Shown: in pieces, positions 46,810 through 54,959 of the stretch
Numbering within the stretch: the first letter of the stretch is position 1
Layout: each line of letters begins with the position of its first letter
Source of the DNA: Lentzea sp. NBRC 102530
GTDB lineage: Bacteria > Actinomycetota > Actinomycetes > Mycobacteriales > Pseudonocardiaceae
Reading direction: 5' to 3'
DNA length: 64,000 nt
Assembly (NCBI RefSeq): GCF_030269365.1
Contig: NZ_BSTF01000025.1
Coordinates: forward strand, 1 to 64,000
Notes under the pieces: generated by a model
What the model was told of the DNA's origin: nothing
The model's database searches: none
What the model saw: only the letters and a program-made list of their open reading frames with translations
Position numbers and translations under genes: made by a program

Positions 46810-48743
46810 CGGCCGAAGACGGAGGAGAGCTGCACCCGCCTGCTGATCCCGACCTTGCGGTAGACCCGGGTGAGGTGCAGTTCGACGGCGCGCTGGGTGA
46901 CGCCGAACCGTTCCGCGATCACCCGGTTCGTCTCGCCTTCGAGCACCAGCGAGACGATGCGCGACTCGTGCGGCGTCAGCTTCTCCCACGCCGCCGAACG
47001 CAACGGCCGTCGCGGTGCCACGAGCGCCGCCCGCGCCCGGTCCACCAGCTCCGCCACGCCCGCCCGTTCGGCGTCGGCCAAAGCGGACCGCGCGGCGCCG
47101 AGCGCGAGGTGCATGCGAGCCCGTTGGTGCAGCAGCACCGTGCACGCCCACGCCGGTGGCAGGTCTCCCGTGTAACCGAGGCGCACCAACATCTCCCGCG
47201 CCTCGCCCGGCCGTCCGTCGTCCACACAGGACGCCACGAACGCGGCCGCCCCCAACGCCACGCAGCCCCGTGCGGGCGACGCCTGGGCGAGATCGCGCAT
47301 CAGCCGCGCCACCACGGCGTGCTCGTCGAGCCGGGCCCACATCTCCCACGCCGTCAGCCAGTCCTGCTCCGCGCCGACGAGCCGGGCCCGCAGCCGCGGC
47401 AGGAACTCGAGCAGCACCCGCGCCGAACCCCGGTGCAGCAGCGCGAGTCCGGCCAGCGCGAGCGCCGGCACCACGCGGGGGCCGTCCGCGGGCAGGTCCC
47501 GCAACGCCTGTTCCGGGTCCGCGGGCACCTCCGGCGGAGCCCCGACGCCCAGCACGTCCTCGTCGCACTGCCAGTCGAGGACCACGGCGGCGACCCAGTC
47601 CCCCGCGACGCCCTGCTGCCGGGCCAGCTCGCCGGCCCGCGGCGGGATGCCGCAGCGCAGGTGGAGGTCCGCCATCCCCACCGCCACCCGCGCCGCGATC
47701 TCGGCGCTCTGCGGCTCGCGCAGGGCGGCCCGCAGGCACCGGGCGGCCAGCTCGGCCCGTCCGGCGGCCCGGTGCAGCCGTGCGGCGTCGTGCAGCACAG
47801 GTGCCACCCAGTGCGCGCCCACGGGTTCCGCGCACGCCACCACGTGCTCCGCGACGGCGGCCGGTGGGTCACAGCGCCGGTGCAGCACCTCCGACGCCGC
47901 GCGGTGCAGCCGGTCGCGCGCCTCGGGCGTCATCTCGTGCCGGATCGCGTGTCCGAGCGCCGGTGACTGGACCCGCATCGGCTCTCCCACGGCCAGACGG
48001 GTGTCCACGAGCCGTTCGAACGCGGCGAGCGCACGCAACGACGCGAGCCCCGCGACCTCACCCAGCACGTCCAGCGACGCGGTACCCAGCACAGCCAGCG
48101 CCCGTGCGACGGCCACGGCGTCCGCGTCCAGCACCTCCCAGCTGCGCCGCACGGCCCGCAACAGCCGCGGCAGCCGCAGTCCCGGCAACGCCCCCGGCAA
48201 CGCCGCCACGTCTTGGACGGCCTCCAAGACGTCGCTGAGCACGCCGGGCGCGCCCCCGCTGTACTCCAGGCACGCGGCCGCGAGCTCCGGCGAGACCTCG
48301 GCGTCGAACCGCCGCCGGATCATCTCCGCCACGTCCTGCGCGCCGATCGGCCGCAACGGCACCCGCACGGCGCCCACGACCGCCAGTTCGTCGGGATCGC
48401 AGTCCCCCGCGAGCACGACCGCGCCCCGGAAACGCGCGAGCCGGTCGGTCTCCTCCGCGCTGAGCCGCTCGGCGTCGTCCACCACGAGCACGGTGTGCCT
48501 GTCGGCCCCGCTCAACGCCCGCACACCGCGCACCGGCCGCAACCCGCTGCGCACCGCGATAGAAGATGCAACGGAAAGCAATGCGCTCTTCCCCATACCA
48601 GTTGCACCATGCACAACGCACGAGCGAGCGCCAGCGCCGATCGCGTCCGTCAGGGCGGTGATCTCCCGCTCGCGGCCCACGAGCAGGTCACCGGCCCTGC
48701 GCACGGCGGTCCCGACGAGGCCGGGGCGAAGTGGGGCAACCAT
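46806..48743 (-). CDS. LAL-like regulator: ATPase + LuxR HTH
   Basis: 645 residues from the ATG at 48743 (the frame is open to 48902, but the upstream part is unlike the family). LVGREREITAL introduces a STAND-type ATPase with Walker A GATGMGKS (46-53) and Walker B TVLVVDDAERL; a TPR-like helical region follows; the C-terminal LuxR HTH is LTPHESRIVSLVLEGETNRVIAERFGVTQRAVELHL, in part. Smaller than typical LAL proteins (about 900). The target is unknown. The divergent neighbour is the SsgA-like gene. Confidence 0.82.
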   Translation of the reverse strand: MVAPLRPGLVGTAVRRAGDLLVGREREITALTDAIGAGARSCVVHGATGMGKSALLSVASSIAVRSGLRPVRGVRALSGADRHTVLVVDDAERLSAEETDRLARFRGAVVLAGDCDPDELAVVGAVRVPLRPIGAQDVAEMIRRRFDAEVSPELAAACLEYSGGAPGVLSDVLEAVQDVAALPGALPGLRLPRLLRAVRRSWEVLDADAVAVARALAVLGTASLDVLGEVAGLASLRALAAFERLVDTRLAVGEPMRVQSPALGHAIRHEMTPEARDRLHRAASEVLHRRCDPPAAVAEHVVACAEPVGAHWVAPVLHDAARLHRAAGRAELAARCLRAALREPQSAEIAARVAVGMADLHLRCGIPPRAGELARQQGVAGDWVAAVVLDWQCDEDVLGVGAPPEVPADPEQALRDLPADGPRVVPALALAGLALLHRGSARVLLEFLPRLRARLVGAEQDWLTAWEMWARLDEHAVVARLMRDLAQASPARGCVALGAAAFVASCVDDGRPGEAREMLVRLGYTGDLPPAWACTVLLHQRARMHLALGAARSALADAERAGVAELVDRARAALVAPRRPLRSAAWEKLTPHESRIVSLVLEGETNRVIAERFGVTQRAVELHLTRVYRKVGISRRVQLSSVFGR

Positions 48744-48868
48744 GTCTCCCAGCAAATCGCGCGCGGACCGGCAGGACCACGCAGAAGCACCGGCAGAAGT
48801 TCCGCAGGTCTGCCCAAACGCACAGCGCGGCGGCACGAACCGAGACACGAGAACGCGAAAACCATTCG

Positions 48869-48882
48869 ACCAATCAATTGGT
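48869..48882. promoter_or_regulatory. Palindrome in the LAL / SsgA-like intergenic region
   Basis: ACCAAT-CA-ATTGGT, perfect 6-base arms, in an unusually AT-rich patch of the 223-base gap 48744-48966. It could be the site of one of the flanking regulators. I see no gene in this gap. Confidence 0.4.
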
Positions 48883-48966
48883 AATCGACAGCTCGGATCC
48901 ATGAACCATTTCGGCGCTCATTACGTGATTCCTTGAGTACACCGGCGAACACTTCAGGGAGTCCCG

Positions 48967-49350
48967 ATGCGGGTCGCGTCACGCACCGTCTTCGACTTCG
49001 TCCGGCCCGACGGTTCCACCGCCCCGGTCGAGACCGAACTGATCTACCAGGCAGAAGACCCGTTCGCGGTCACCATGCGGTTCCACGCGGGCGGCACGGT
49101 CGCCACCTGGGTCATGGGCAGGGACCTGGTCACGGAGGGCATGAGCATGAGAGCCGGCGACGGGGACGTGCGGCTGTGGCCGGTGTCGAGCCGGGTGCTG
49201 CGGCTCGAACTCGTCTCCGACCGGCACGTCACGGTGTTCCGGCTGCCGTCGGTGACGCTGCGGAAGTTCCTCGACGCGGCCTACCGGCTGGTGCCGCCGG
49301 GCACGGAGCGGTTCGACGCCGACGCGTTCCTGAGCACCGTTTTGCGCTGA
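48967..49350 (+). CDS. SsgA-family sporulation/cell-division protein
   Basis: 127 residues, the usual size for SsgA-like proteins. ELIYQAEDPFAVTMRF, ATWVMGRDLVTEGM, GDGDVRLWP and the C-terminal LPSVTLRKFLDAAYRLVPPG match the family, which occurs only in morphologically complex actinomycetes and guides septum placement and spore-wall synthesis. GGGAG lies six bases before the ATG. Stands between a LAL-like regulator (divergent) and an XRE/NB-ARC regulator (convergent). Confidence 0.87.
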   Translation: MRVASRTVFDFVRPDGSTAPVETELIYQAEDPFAVTMRFHAGGTVATWVMGRDLVTEGMSMRAGDGDVRLWPVSSRVLRLELVSDRHVTVFRLPSVTLRKFLDAAYRLVPPGTERFDADAFLSTVLR

Positions 49351-49360
49351 CCGCGTTCCC

Positions 49361-51616
49361 TCACGCCCCGGCGAGCCGCTCCCGCACGTCGGCGGCGATG
49401 TCCCGGGTGACGTCGGTGTCCCACCGTTCGCAGGCGGCGAGCGCGTCGCGCAGGTGCCGTTGGCGCGCGGTGCGGTCGTGGCGTGCCTCGGCGTTGGCGG
49501 CGAGTTCGCGCAGGATCTCGATCTCGGCGAGGCCGTCGCCGATCACCCGGAACTCCGCGAGCGCGTGGCCGAGGTCCTCGTCGGACGCGTCGAGCCGGTC
49601 CGCCGCGCGGTGGGCGAGGCCGCGGTGCCAGCGGGTGCGGGCGAGCCACGACGCCATCCGGGCGCGCCGGTAGACGTCCTCGGCCTCCGTCAGCGCCGCG
49701 ACGGCGTCGTCCGGCCTGTCGACGTCTATCAGCGCGAGGCCGAGCCATCCGAGCGTGCGGCCCAGTGCGGAGAGTTCGTAGATGGAGCCGGCGTAAGCAC
49801 GTTGGTGCTCGGCGACCTGCTCGTGCGCGGTCACGGCCGCGATCGGGCGGTTCATCAGGCGCCACAACACCCCGAGCACCGAACGCGCGTAGTGCTCGTC
49901 CTTCGGTTCGCGCATCGAGTCGACGGCCTTGAGGCACACGCGTTCGGCGTCGTCGAAGTGGCCGAGGCCGCTGTGCGCGGCGGACGCGATCAGCCAGATC
50001 CAGCCGAGGTGCCCCGTCTCGCCCGAGGTCTCGGCGATCCGGGCCGCGCGGGTGAGCACCTCCAGTGCCGGGCCGGGGGCGTGGGCGACGTCGAACAGCG
50101 CCCAGCCGAGCTGGCCCAGCACGACGACCTCCTGCCACGGCTCGCGGGCGGACGCGAGGGCGAGGCGGTAGACGCGTTCCCAGACCAGGCCCGGTTCGAT
50201 GGCGGAGTAGTGCGAGAGGGCGATCACCGCGCCGGTCACGTCGTCGTGCAGGCCGCGGGCCTGGGCCCGTTCGACGATCTCGGGCAGCAGGTCGCGGTGG
50301 TCGTCCAGCCAGCGCCGGCCCGTCGCCACGTCGGGGAAGGGCTGGTCCCCGGCGGTGACGCGGCGTGCGTCGCCCGTCTGTCCGAAGAGGACTCCCGCCG
50401 CGGTCGTCCGCCGCAGCAGCCAGGCGAGCATCCTGCGGTCGGCGTCGTCGTCGGTGGTGTCGATCAGGCCGTGGGCGAACGTCCGCACCAGGCCGTGCAT
50501 CGCGTACCCGCGGTCGTCGGGGTCGAGCAGGCTGACGTCGGCGAGCTCCTCCAGCGCCCGTTCGGCCTCGGCCGCCGGGATCGCGGCCAGTTCGGCGGCG
50601 AGGCCGGGGGTGACGTGCGCACCGACGAGCAGGCCGAGGCGCCGGAACACCAGCCGCGCGGTCTCGGGCAGGTGGGCGAGCGACACCTCGAACGCGCCGC
50701 GCACGTCCAGGTCACCCGCGGTGAGCGCGGCCAGCCTGCGTTCTCGGATCTGTTCCAAGAGGTGGCGCAGCGGCCAGCCCGGGCGGCTGGCGAGGCGGTT
50801 GCCCGCGATCCGCAGCGCGAGCGGCGACATCCCGCACAGCCGCACGAGGTCCAGCGCGGCACCGGGGTCGGCCGCCACCCGCTCCGCGCCGACGATGGAC
50901 GCGAGCAGCTCGGTCGCGCACGATTCGGTGAGGCCGCCGAGCCGCACCCGGGTCGCCCCGGCCAGTCCGGCCAGGCGCCGCCGGGACGTCACGATCGTGA
51001 GGCAGCCCGAGTCCGCTTGAAGCGCGCGGACCTCCTCCTCTGTGCTCGCACCGTCCAGCACGAGCAGCAAGCGTTTGCCAGCCACCAACGACCGGTAGAG
51101 GCGCATCTGGCCGTGTGCGTCCTCCGGCACGTGTTCCGCCGGTACTCCGAGGTCCTTGAGCAACCGCTGCAACGGCCGTGCGGACCCCTCGACGTCGATG
51201 AACAACTGACCGTCCGGAAAGCGCCCCTCCAACAGATGCGCAGCCCTCACGGCGAGGCTCGTCTTACCGGTGCCGGCAACCCCATGGACGACCACGAGCC
51301 CATGCGGCGTCTTCGCGATGGCGTCGAGTTCGGCGTCACGCCCGATGAGGTCCGCGACGTACATCGGCACCGACCAGACCGGACTGGCCTGCGTGACCCG
51401 TCCCGTCCGGGCGAGCCGGCGCAACTCGGCCCGGTCGCCCTCGTCGAGCCCCAACGCGTCCAGCAACGCCTCGGTGGTGCGGCGCTGCGGCGACCGCGCC
51501 CGCCCGCGTTCCATGTCGCTGATCGCGCGCACGCTCACGCCGGACCGATCGCTGAGCTCCTCCTGGCTGAGCCCGGCGTTCCTGCGGTGCTGCACGAGCC
51601 GGGCGCCGAACATCAT
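49361..51616 (-). CDS. XRE-HTH / NB-ARC / TPR regulator
   Basis: 751 residues. An N-terminal XRE-type HTH (RLVQHRRNAGLSQEELSDRSGVSVRAISDMERGR in part, residues 5-40), an NB-ARC ATPase with Walker A HGVAGTGKT (111-119) and Walker B LLLVLDGAS, then TPR-like helices. This SARP-less AfsR-like layout is typical of actinomycete STAND regulators. Upstream TAACTT lies seven bases before an ATG at 51613, pointing to a leaderless start. Function unknown; neighbour of the SsgA-like gene. Confidence 0.83.
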   Translation of the reverse strand: MMFGARLVQHRRNAGLSQEELSDRSGVSVRAISDMERGRARSPQRRTTEALLDALGLDEGDRAELRRLARTGRVTQASPVWSVPMYVADLIGRDAELDAIAKTPHGLVVVHGVAGTGKTSLAVRAAHLLEGRFPDGQLFIDVEGSARPLQRLLKDLGVPAEHVPEDAHGQMRLYRSLVAGKRLLLVLDGASTEEEVRALQADSGCLTIVTSRRRLAGLAGATRVRLGGLTESCATELLASIVGAERVAADPGAALDLVRLCGMSPLALRIAGNRLASRPGWPLRHLLEQIRERRLAALTAGDLDVRGAFEVSLAHLPETARLVFRRLGLLVGAHVTPGLAAELAAIPAAEAERALEELADVSLLDPDDRGYAMHGLVRTFAHGLIDTTDDDADRRMLAWLLRRTTAAGVLFGQTGDARRVTAGDQPFPDVATGRRWLDDHRDLLPEIVERAQARGLHDDVTGAVIALSHYSAIEPGLVWERVYRLALASAREPWQEVVVLGQLGWALFDVAHAPGPALEVLTRAARIAETSGETGHLGWIWLIASAAHSGLGHFDDAERVCLKAVDSMREPKDEHYARSVLGVLWRLMNRPIAAVTAHEQVAEHQRAYAGSIYELSALGRTLGWLGLALIDVDRPDDAVAALTEAEDVYRRARMASWLARTRWHRGLAHRAADRLDASDEDLGHALAEFRVIGDGLAEIEILRELAANAEARHDRTARQRHLRDALAACERWDTDVTRDIAADVRERLAGA

Positions 51617-51626
51617 GCGACAGAAG

Positions 51627-52280
51627 TTAGTGGGTCAAACTGGTGAGCATCTGCGCGCACACGCGGGAGAGGTGCCGGCGCATCACGGCCCCCGCCTTGG
51701 CCGCGTCCCCGTCCGCGATCGCCCGCACGAGTTCGTCGTGGTCGTCCATCGACGCGTGCTGGTGCGGCGGATCGTCCTCCAGCGAACTGCGCAACAGCAC
51801 CACCCGCTGCTGCACGAGCCGAACCTGCTCGGCGATGTACGGGCTGCGCGCCGCGTCCAGCAACGTCTGGTGGAACGCGAGGTCCAGCCGGTACGGGAAC
51901 GGCTGCCCCGCCCGGTAGTTGCGCCTGCTCTCCGCGCACACGTCCTGCAGCCGCACGAGGTCGACATCGGTCCGCCGCGACGCCGCGTGCTCGGCCGCCG
52001 CGCACTCCAGGGCCGTCCGCAACTCGAACAACGCCTTCACGTCCTCGGGCGTCGCGTCCGGCACGAACGCACCCCGGTGCGGCACCAGCGTCAACAGCCC
52101 TTCGGACGCGAGGTGCCGGATCGCCTCGCGCAACGGCCCGCGGCTGATGCCGAGCTGCTGCGCGACCTCGACCTCGTTGACCCGGGAGCCAGGAGGGATC
52201 TCCCCGGTCAGCACCTGCTCTCGCAGCACGTCCACGGCCTGCCCGGCCAGACTGAGGTGCAGAGGGGTCGGGGGTGTCAC
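51627..52280 (-). CDS. GntR-family (FCD) regulator
   Basis: 217 residues. N-terminal winged HTH (LREQVLTGEIPPGSRVNEVEVAQQLGISRGPLREAIRHLASEGLL in part) and a C-terminal FCD domain with FELRTALECAAAEHAA and LDLAFHQTLLDAARSP, where the Asp/His residues bind a metal-coordinated carboxylate. It is divergent from the asparaginase gene with a perfect 16-base palindrome between them, so asparagine/aspartate-related control is likely. GTG start at 52280. Confidence 0.9.
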   Translation of the reverse strand: MTPPTPLHLSLAGQAVDVLREQVLTGEIPPGSRVNEVEVAQQLGISRGPLREAIRHLASEGLLTLVPHRGAFVPDATPEDVKALFELRTALECAAAEHAASRRTDVDLVRLQDVCAESRRNYRAGQPFPYRLDLAFHQTLLDAARSPYIAEQVRLVQQRVVLLRSSLEDDPPHQHASMDDHDELVRAIADGDAAKAGAVMRRHLSRVCAQMLTSLTH

Positions 52281-52337
52281 CTTCGTCTCCTGATCTGGAC
52301 GGCACCGGCCGTCCTCCCGCTAAACTAGCGAACGTGT

Positions 52338-52353
52338 CAACTGTCGACAGTTG
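52338..52353. promoter_or_regulatory. Operator palindrome between GntR and asparaginase genes
   Basis: CAACTGTCGACAGTTG, perfect over 16 bases, 28 bases before the asparaginase ATG. A TAAACT box (52321-52326) just before it could be a -10 element. Probably the GntR binding site. Confidence 0.7.
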
Positions 52354-52380
52354 GCAGATTTCGGACTCGGGAGGGGCGGC

Positions 52381-53334
52381 ATGGGACACGAAGTCGTGGC
52401 GGAGGTCTGGCGGGGCGACTTCCTGGAGTCCGTGCACCACGGCACCGTCGTGGCCACCGACGCGTCCGGCTGGCCCGTGGTGTCGGTCGGCCGGCCCGGC
52501 GACGTGGCGTTCCCCCGGTCGTCCAACAAGCCGTTGCAGGCACTCGCGATGCTGCGTTCCGGCCTCGAGTTGGACGGGTCGCTGCTGGCCCTCGCCTGCG
52601 CTTCGCACTCCGGCGAGGACTTCCACGTTCGCGGGGCTCTGCAGATCCTGGCCTCGGCCGGGTTGAGCGAGGACGCGCTGCAGTGCACGCCCGACCTGCC
52701 GCTGGGCGAGGAAGCCCGCGCTCAGCACCTCGCCTCGGGGCGGTCGGCCGCTCCGAAGTACATGAACTGCTCCGGGAAGCACGCGGCGATGCTGGCCACC
52801 TGCGTGGTGAACGGGTGGTCGACCGATGACTACCTCGACCCTTCGCACCCGTTGCAGGTCGCCACGCGGGCGACCATCGAGGACGTGGCCGGCGAGCCCG
52901 TCGCCCAGGTCGGGGTGGACGGGTGCGGGGCGCCGATCTTCGCCATCTCCCTCACCGGGCTGGCGCGGGCGTTCGGACGGCTCGCGGCTGCCGCGCCGGG
53001 GACGCTGGAGCACCGGGTCGCCGCGGCCATGAACGCCCACCCGGAGTGGGTGGGCGGGACCGGCCGGGACGTCACCGAGCTCATGTCGGCACTGCCTGGC
53101 GTCATCGCCAAGGACGGGGCCGAAGGGGTGTACGCGGTCGGGCTGCCCTCCGGGGAGGGGGTGGCGCTGAAGATCGCCGACGGGTCGTCCCGGGCTCGGG
53201 CCGTGGTCGTGGTGGCCGTGTTGCGACGGCTCGGGGTGGACGTGTCTTCGGTGGAGGGGCTGGCCACCGTTCCCGTGCTGGGGCACGGACGTGCTGTGGG
53301 GGCGGTTCGGCCGTCGCTGGCCATCGCCAGTTGA
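52381..53334 (+). CDS. Asparaginase (type-II thermolabile family)
   Basis: 317 residues, the Rhizobium-type asparaginase family unrelated to the E. coli enzymes. Motifs: PRSSNKPLQALAML, ACASHSGEDFHV, MNCSGKHAAML and the Asp/Cys segment VDGCGAPIFA. Predicted reaction: asparagine to aspartate + ammonia in the cytoplasm. GGGAGGGG precedes the ATG at 52381. Likely controlled by the divergent GntR protein. Confidence 0.92.
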   Translation: MGHEVVAEVWRGDFLESVHHGTVVATDASGWPVVSVGRPGDVAFPRSSNKPLQALAMLRSGLELDGSLLALACASHSGEDFHVRGALQILASAGLSEDALQCTPDLPLGEEARAQHLASGRSAAPKYMNCSGKHAAMLATCVVNGWSTDDYLDPSHPLQVATRATIEDVAGEPVAQVGVDGCGAPIFAISLTGLARAFGRLAAAAPGTLEHRVAAAMNAHPEWVGGTGRDVTELMSALPGVIAKDGAEGVYAVGLPSGEGVALKIADGSSRARAVVVVAVLRRLGVDVSSVEGLATVPVLGHGRAVGAVRPSLAIAS

Positions 53335-53342
53335 CGCGGCGG

Positions 53343-53762
53343 TCAGCTGAGCCGATCCAGTGACCGGTGGTACCCGCGGAAGTCGAAGAAGGTCAGGCCT
53401 TCGCACCGCGCGCCGGACCGGATCTCGTCCGCCGTCCACGCGTGGTCGCTGTAGTCGTCCGTGGCGACCCCACCCGCGTCGAGCAGGGCCAGGACGAGGC
53501 GGCGCACCTGCTCGGTGCCGTCGACCCGGCCGGACACGTCGATCTGCACCGCCCAGGAGGGCCGGCCACCGAACGCCGCGGTCAGCTGCTCGACGGCCTC
53601 GGGCTCCCAGTCCTGGTAGAGGCAGCCCTCGGCTTCGGAGTCCAGGTCGACGTACAGCGCGTCGTCGACGAACCACGGTGTGTTCTGGCGCGGTGAGAGC
53701 GCGTCGAGCACGGCGGCGACGCCGGCCCGGTCCAGCCGCGGGAACACGAACACCGAGCGCAT
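53343..53762 (-). CDS. Hypothetical protein
   Basis: 139 residues: MRSVFVFPRLDRAGVAAVLDAL, in part, with WFVDDALYVDLDSEAEG and a C-terminal GLTFFDFRGYHRSLDRLS. Soluble, acidic. No family recognised. It converges on the asparaginase gene at 8 bases distance. The start could also be the GTG at 53825 (63 bases longer), where the palindrome CGTTGAC-C-GTCAACG (53813-53827) lies. Confidence 0.65.
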   Translation of the reverse strand: MRSVFVFPRLDRAGVAAVLDALSPRQNTPWFVDDALYVDLDSEAEGCLYQDWEPEAVEQLTAAFGGRPSWAVQIDVSGRVDGTEQVRRLVLALLDAGGVATDDYSDHAWTADEIRSGARCEGLTFFDFRGYHRSLDRLS

Positions 53763-53859
53763 GCGGCGAGGATGCCAGACGCAGACAGCCGGATCACGCC
53801 GGTTTTCGCGTGCGTTGACCGTCAACGGCTGTCACACCGGAATGTTCACCCTCTGCCAC

Positions 53860-53865
53860 TAGGCT
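53860..53865 (+). promoter_or_regulatory. Leaderless-type -10 box
   Basis: TAGGCT stands seven bases before the ATG at 53873, with no Shine-Dalgarno sequence in between. Confidence 0.4.
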
Positions 53866-53872
53866 GGTGGTT

Positions 53873-54163
53873 ATGGGCGATTCGAAGGACGAGAACGAGA
53901 GACTCCAGGAGGAGCTCATCGGCCTCGACCCCCACGACCCCGAGACGAAGGCGTTCGCCGACCATCTCGACAAGATGCGGCGGCAGCGGCCCGGGTACAC
54001 GGTCGAGGGGTATCTGGACGGCGTGCAGGACTTCGCGGACTCCGCCAACCGCACGACCGGGCACCAGCGTCTCGTCGCCGTGCTCGTGGTGGGGCTGATC
54101 CTGCTCGGGGTGCTCCTCACGATCTGGTTCGCCCTCGGCGACATCCTCGCCATCATCTTCTGA
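53873..54163 (+). CDS. Small single-span membrane protein
   Basis: 96 residues. An acidic N-terminal region (DENERLQEELIGLDPHDPETKAF) is followed by one transmembrane helix (LVAVLVVGLILLGVLLTIWF) close to the C-terminus, so it is probably tail-anchored with a cytoplasmic N-terminus. No family recognised. A GTG six bases earlier is possible. Next gene msrB is 96 bases on. Confidence 0.72.
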   Translation: MGDSKDENERLQEELIGLDPHDPETKAFADHLDKMRRQRPGYTVEGYLDGVQDFADSANRTTGHQRLVAVLVVGLILLGVLLTIWFALGDILAIIF

Positions 54164-54259
54164 CCCCGAACGAGAACGAGTCCTTAACGGGGCCTTACGG
54201 CGGGGCAGCTCGCCAGGAGCTCGGGAAGCCTCATGGGTGTGGCCGCGTTATAAAGGGAC

Positions 54260-54682
54260 ATGGAACCTGTTGTCGGCGCCACCCCCAAAGTCGTGCGTTC
54301 CGAAGAGGAATGGCGCGCCGTACTGAACCCCGCCGAGTTCGCGGTGCTGCGGCAGGCGGGCACCGAGCGTCCGTGGACCGGCGAGTACACCGAGACCAAG
54401 ACCGAGGGCGTCTACGAGTGTCGTGCTTGTGGGGCCGAACTCTTCCGCAGTGACACCAAGTTCGACTCGCACTGCGGGTGGCCCTCGTTCTTCTCGCCGC
54501 TGGCCGGGGAGTCGGTGATCCTGCGGGAGGACCGGACTCTCGGCATGAAGCGCGTGGAGGTGCTCTGCGCCACGTGTCACAGCCACCTCGGGCATGTTTT
54601 CGAGGGCGAGGGGTATCCCACCCCGACGGATCAGCGCTACTGCATCAACTCCGTCTCCTTGAAACTCGTTCCGTCCGAATAG
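54260..54682 (+). CDS. msrB: Peptide-methionine (R)-S-oxide reductase
   Basis: 140 residues. MsrB family: structural zinc sites in CRACG and CATCH, the segment FDSHCGWPSFFSPL, and the catalytic RYCINSVSLKL near the C-terminus. It reduces methionine-R-sulfoxide in proteins. A TATAAA sequence five bases before the ATG may be its -10 box. It ends with a hairpin (54697-54718), so it is a transcription unit separate from the TIGR04222 cluster. Confidence 0.95.
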   Translation: MEPVVGATPKVVRSEEEWRAVLNPAEFAVLRQAGTERPWTGEYTETKTEGVYECRACGAELFRSDTKFDSHCGWPSFFSPLAGESVILREDRTLGMKRVEVLCATCHSHLGHVFEGEGYPTPTDQRYCINSVSLKLVPSE

Positions 54683-54696
54683 GAGACTGAGCCCGC

Positions 54697-54718
54697 TCCG
54701 GCCCACCCGCGGGCCGGA
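54697..54718 (+). terminator. Terminator of msrB
   Basis: TCCGGCCC (54697-54704) and GGGCCGGA (54711-54718), perfect 8-base stem, 6-base loop, 14 bases past the msrB stop. Confidence 0.75.
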
Positions 54719-54736
54719 CAGACCTGGGAGGCAGAA

Positions 54737-54799
54737 ATGATCTTCTTCGGTACTGACGGTGAAGGCTCCGGCGGAGTCGATGGCGGCTCGTCGAGCTAG
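54737..54799 (+). CDS. 20-residue Gly/Ser/Asp-rich peptide
   Basis: ATG at 54737 with GGGAGG ending five bases upstream. MIFFGTDGEGSGG is followed by VDGG and a Ser triplet. It lies between two hairpins (54697-54718 and 54810-54837), so it has its own small transcription unit or is the distal cistron behind msrB. No Cys. Composition resembles the low-complexity tails of the TIGR04222 proteins that follow. No known family. Confidence 0.5.
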   Translation: MIFFGTDGEGSGGVDGGSSS

Positions 54800-54809
54800 T
54801 GGCGTGACC

Positions 54810-54837
54810 GTGGAACGTCGCCGTGACGACGTTCCAC
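54810..54837 (+). terminator. Terminator after the 20-residue ORF
   Basis: GTGGAACGTCG (54810-54820) and CGACGTTCCAC (54827-54837): perfect 11-base stem, 6-base loop, 11 bases past the small ORF stop. Confidence 0.75.
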
Positions 54838-54867
54838 CCCGGAGCATGACGGAAGACGGGCAACCCT

Positions 54868-54888
54868 AAGGCTTCGTCAACAAGCCTT
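54868..54888. promoter_or_regulatory. Inverted repeat upstream of the TIGR04222 cluster
   Basis: AAGGCTT (54868-54874) and AAGCCTT (54882-54888) with seven bases between, 72 bases before the first TIGR04222 gene. It may be an operator or part of the leader. Confidence 0.4.
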
Positions 54889-54959
54889 GCCGGGCTGTGG
54901 CCCGGACCACACCATGAGTGCACCGAAGCACATTCGGGGCAGGTCAGGGGGTGGGGCAG

